Shown here piece by piece: positions 5,401 to 5,748 of a DNA stretch of 5,748 nt. A program made the translations under genes and the position numbers. The DNA comes from Mycobacterium sp. Lineage in GTDB: Bacteria > Actinomycetota > Actinomycetes > Mycobacteriales > Mycobacteriaceae. The DNA lies in NCBI GenBank assembly GCA_023264755.1, contig JAHFVB010000344.1, forward strand, positions 1-5,748, written 5' to 3'. The notes beneath the pieces are model-generated. The model did not search any database. It was not told where the DNA came from and worked only from the letters and a program-made list of their open reading frames with translations. Within the stretch, counting starts at the first letter, position 1. The number at the start of each line of letters is the position of its first letter.

Positions 5401-5748
5401 ATGCCGACAACCGCGAGCTGGCACGCCCGGCTGGGCCTGGCCGGGTTGTTGGCAACGGTGATGACGGCGGCGTCCGTGTGCGCACCCGCGTCGGCCCTTC
5501 CGACTCGCTGCCCATGGGACGTCTCGGTCGTGACCACTGGACTGGGCTCGCTGGAGAACCTCGGATTCGACGGACGGGGTGGGCTGCTCCTGTCGCGCAC
5601 CGACGACCGGACCGGCCAGGTCTACCGGCTGACACCTGACGGGCACGGCACCACGCTCGTGGCGGATGTCCCGGCGCCGGGCAGCATCACCGTCGTCGGC
5701 GGGGGCGCCTACTTCACCACCGGAAACAGCTTCGCATCAGGAATCTTG
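5401..5748 (+). CDS. Exported protein, probable SMP-30/gluconolactonase-like beta-propeller, 3' end outside window
   Basis: The first 116 codons of a gene that runs off the right edge. Residues 1-32 form a Sec signal peptide: a charged start with R10, a hydrophobic core (LGLAGLLATVMTAASV), and a probable cleavage after APASA (28-32). The mature part (VVTTGLGSLENLGFDGRGGL, then LLSRTDDRTGQVYRLTPDG and a run of short beta-strands with GSITVVGGGAYFTTGN) has the rhythm of one to two blades of a six-bladed propeller of the SMP-30/gluconolactonase or NHL type. Enzymes of that group are lactonases or calcium-dependent hydrolases, but metal-binding and catalytic residues would lie mostly beyond the window, so activity cannot be claimed. 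A lone cysteine at 37 follows the cleavage site. The gene is divergent from the TetR regulator across paired palindromes and is the likely regulated target. Confidence 0.68.
   Translation, partial: MPTTASWHARLGLAGLLATVMTAASVCAPASALPTRCPWDVSVVTTGLGSLENLGFDGRGGLLLSRTDDRTGQVYRLTPDGHGTTLVADVPAPGSITVVGGGAYFTTGNSFASGIL

Noticed and set aside
5269..5646. A minus-strand open frame crossing the TetR/propeller intergenic region
   Set aside because: It runs antisense through the signal peptide gene and the paired palindromes, and its product has no recognisable domain.

Overview
This 5.7 kb window is high-GC DNA in typical actinobacterial style: a strong G/C third-position bias, GTG as well as ATG starts, and a gene that looks leaderless. 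The protein families and a TANNNT-type -10 element placed 6 nt before a GTG start suggest a mycobacterium or close relative. That placement is inference; no rRNA or other species marker is present.

Layout. Bases 1-3297 hold three genes on the minus strand, transcribed right to left. They are a cation-diffusion-facilitator-like membrane protein (3297-2308), an MFS exporter that overlaps it by 4 bp (2311-1073), and after a 74-bp gap a secreted, possibly lipid-anchored GH10 glycoside hydrolase (998 to beyond the left edge). A 123-bp divergent intergenic region (3298-3420) carries a perfect tandem repeat of 11 bp. It separates this cluster from a plus-strand MgtC/SapB-DUF4010 membrane protein (3421-4683). 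That gene converges on a minus-strand TetR/AcrR regulator (5314-4700) with only 16 bp between stop codons. The TetR gene is divergent from an exported protein that looks like the start of a beta-propeller (5401 to beyond the right edge).

Function. The left half and centre are dominated by integral membrane proteins: a probable cation transporter, a drug/siderophore-type exporter and an MgtC-type protein. The overlap of the CDF-like and MFS genes implies coupled expression, but no shared substrate can be read from the sequence. The GH10 enzyme keeps both catalytic glutamates and a full active-site signature, yet it appears to have lost several residues of the usual xylose-binding glycone subsite, so it may not be a standard xylanase.

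The clearest regulatory structure is in the 86-bp TetR/propeller intergenic region. It holds a perfect 18-bp palindrome and a second imperfect copy, about three helical turns apart. The imperfect copy abuts the TetR start and overlaps its predicted -10 element. This is the arrangement expected for an autoregulated TetR repressor that also controls its divergent neighbour. I found no tRNA, rRNA, CRISPR array, insertion sequence or phage signature. No wholly new multi-gene system is evident; the points of interest are the operator pair, the divergent active sites and the tandem repeat.
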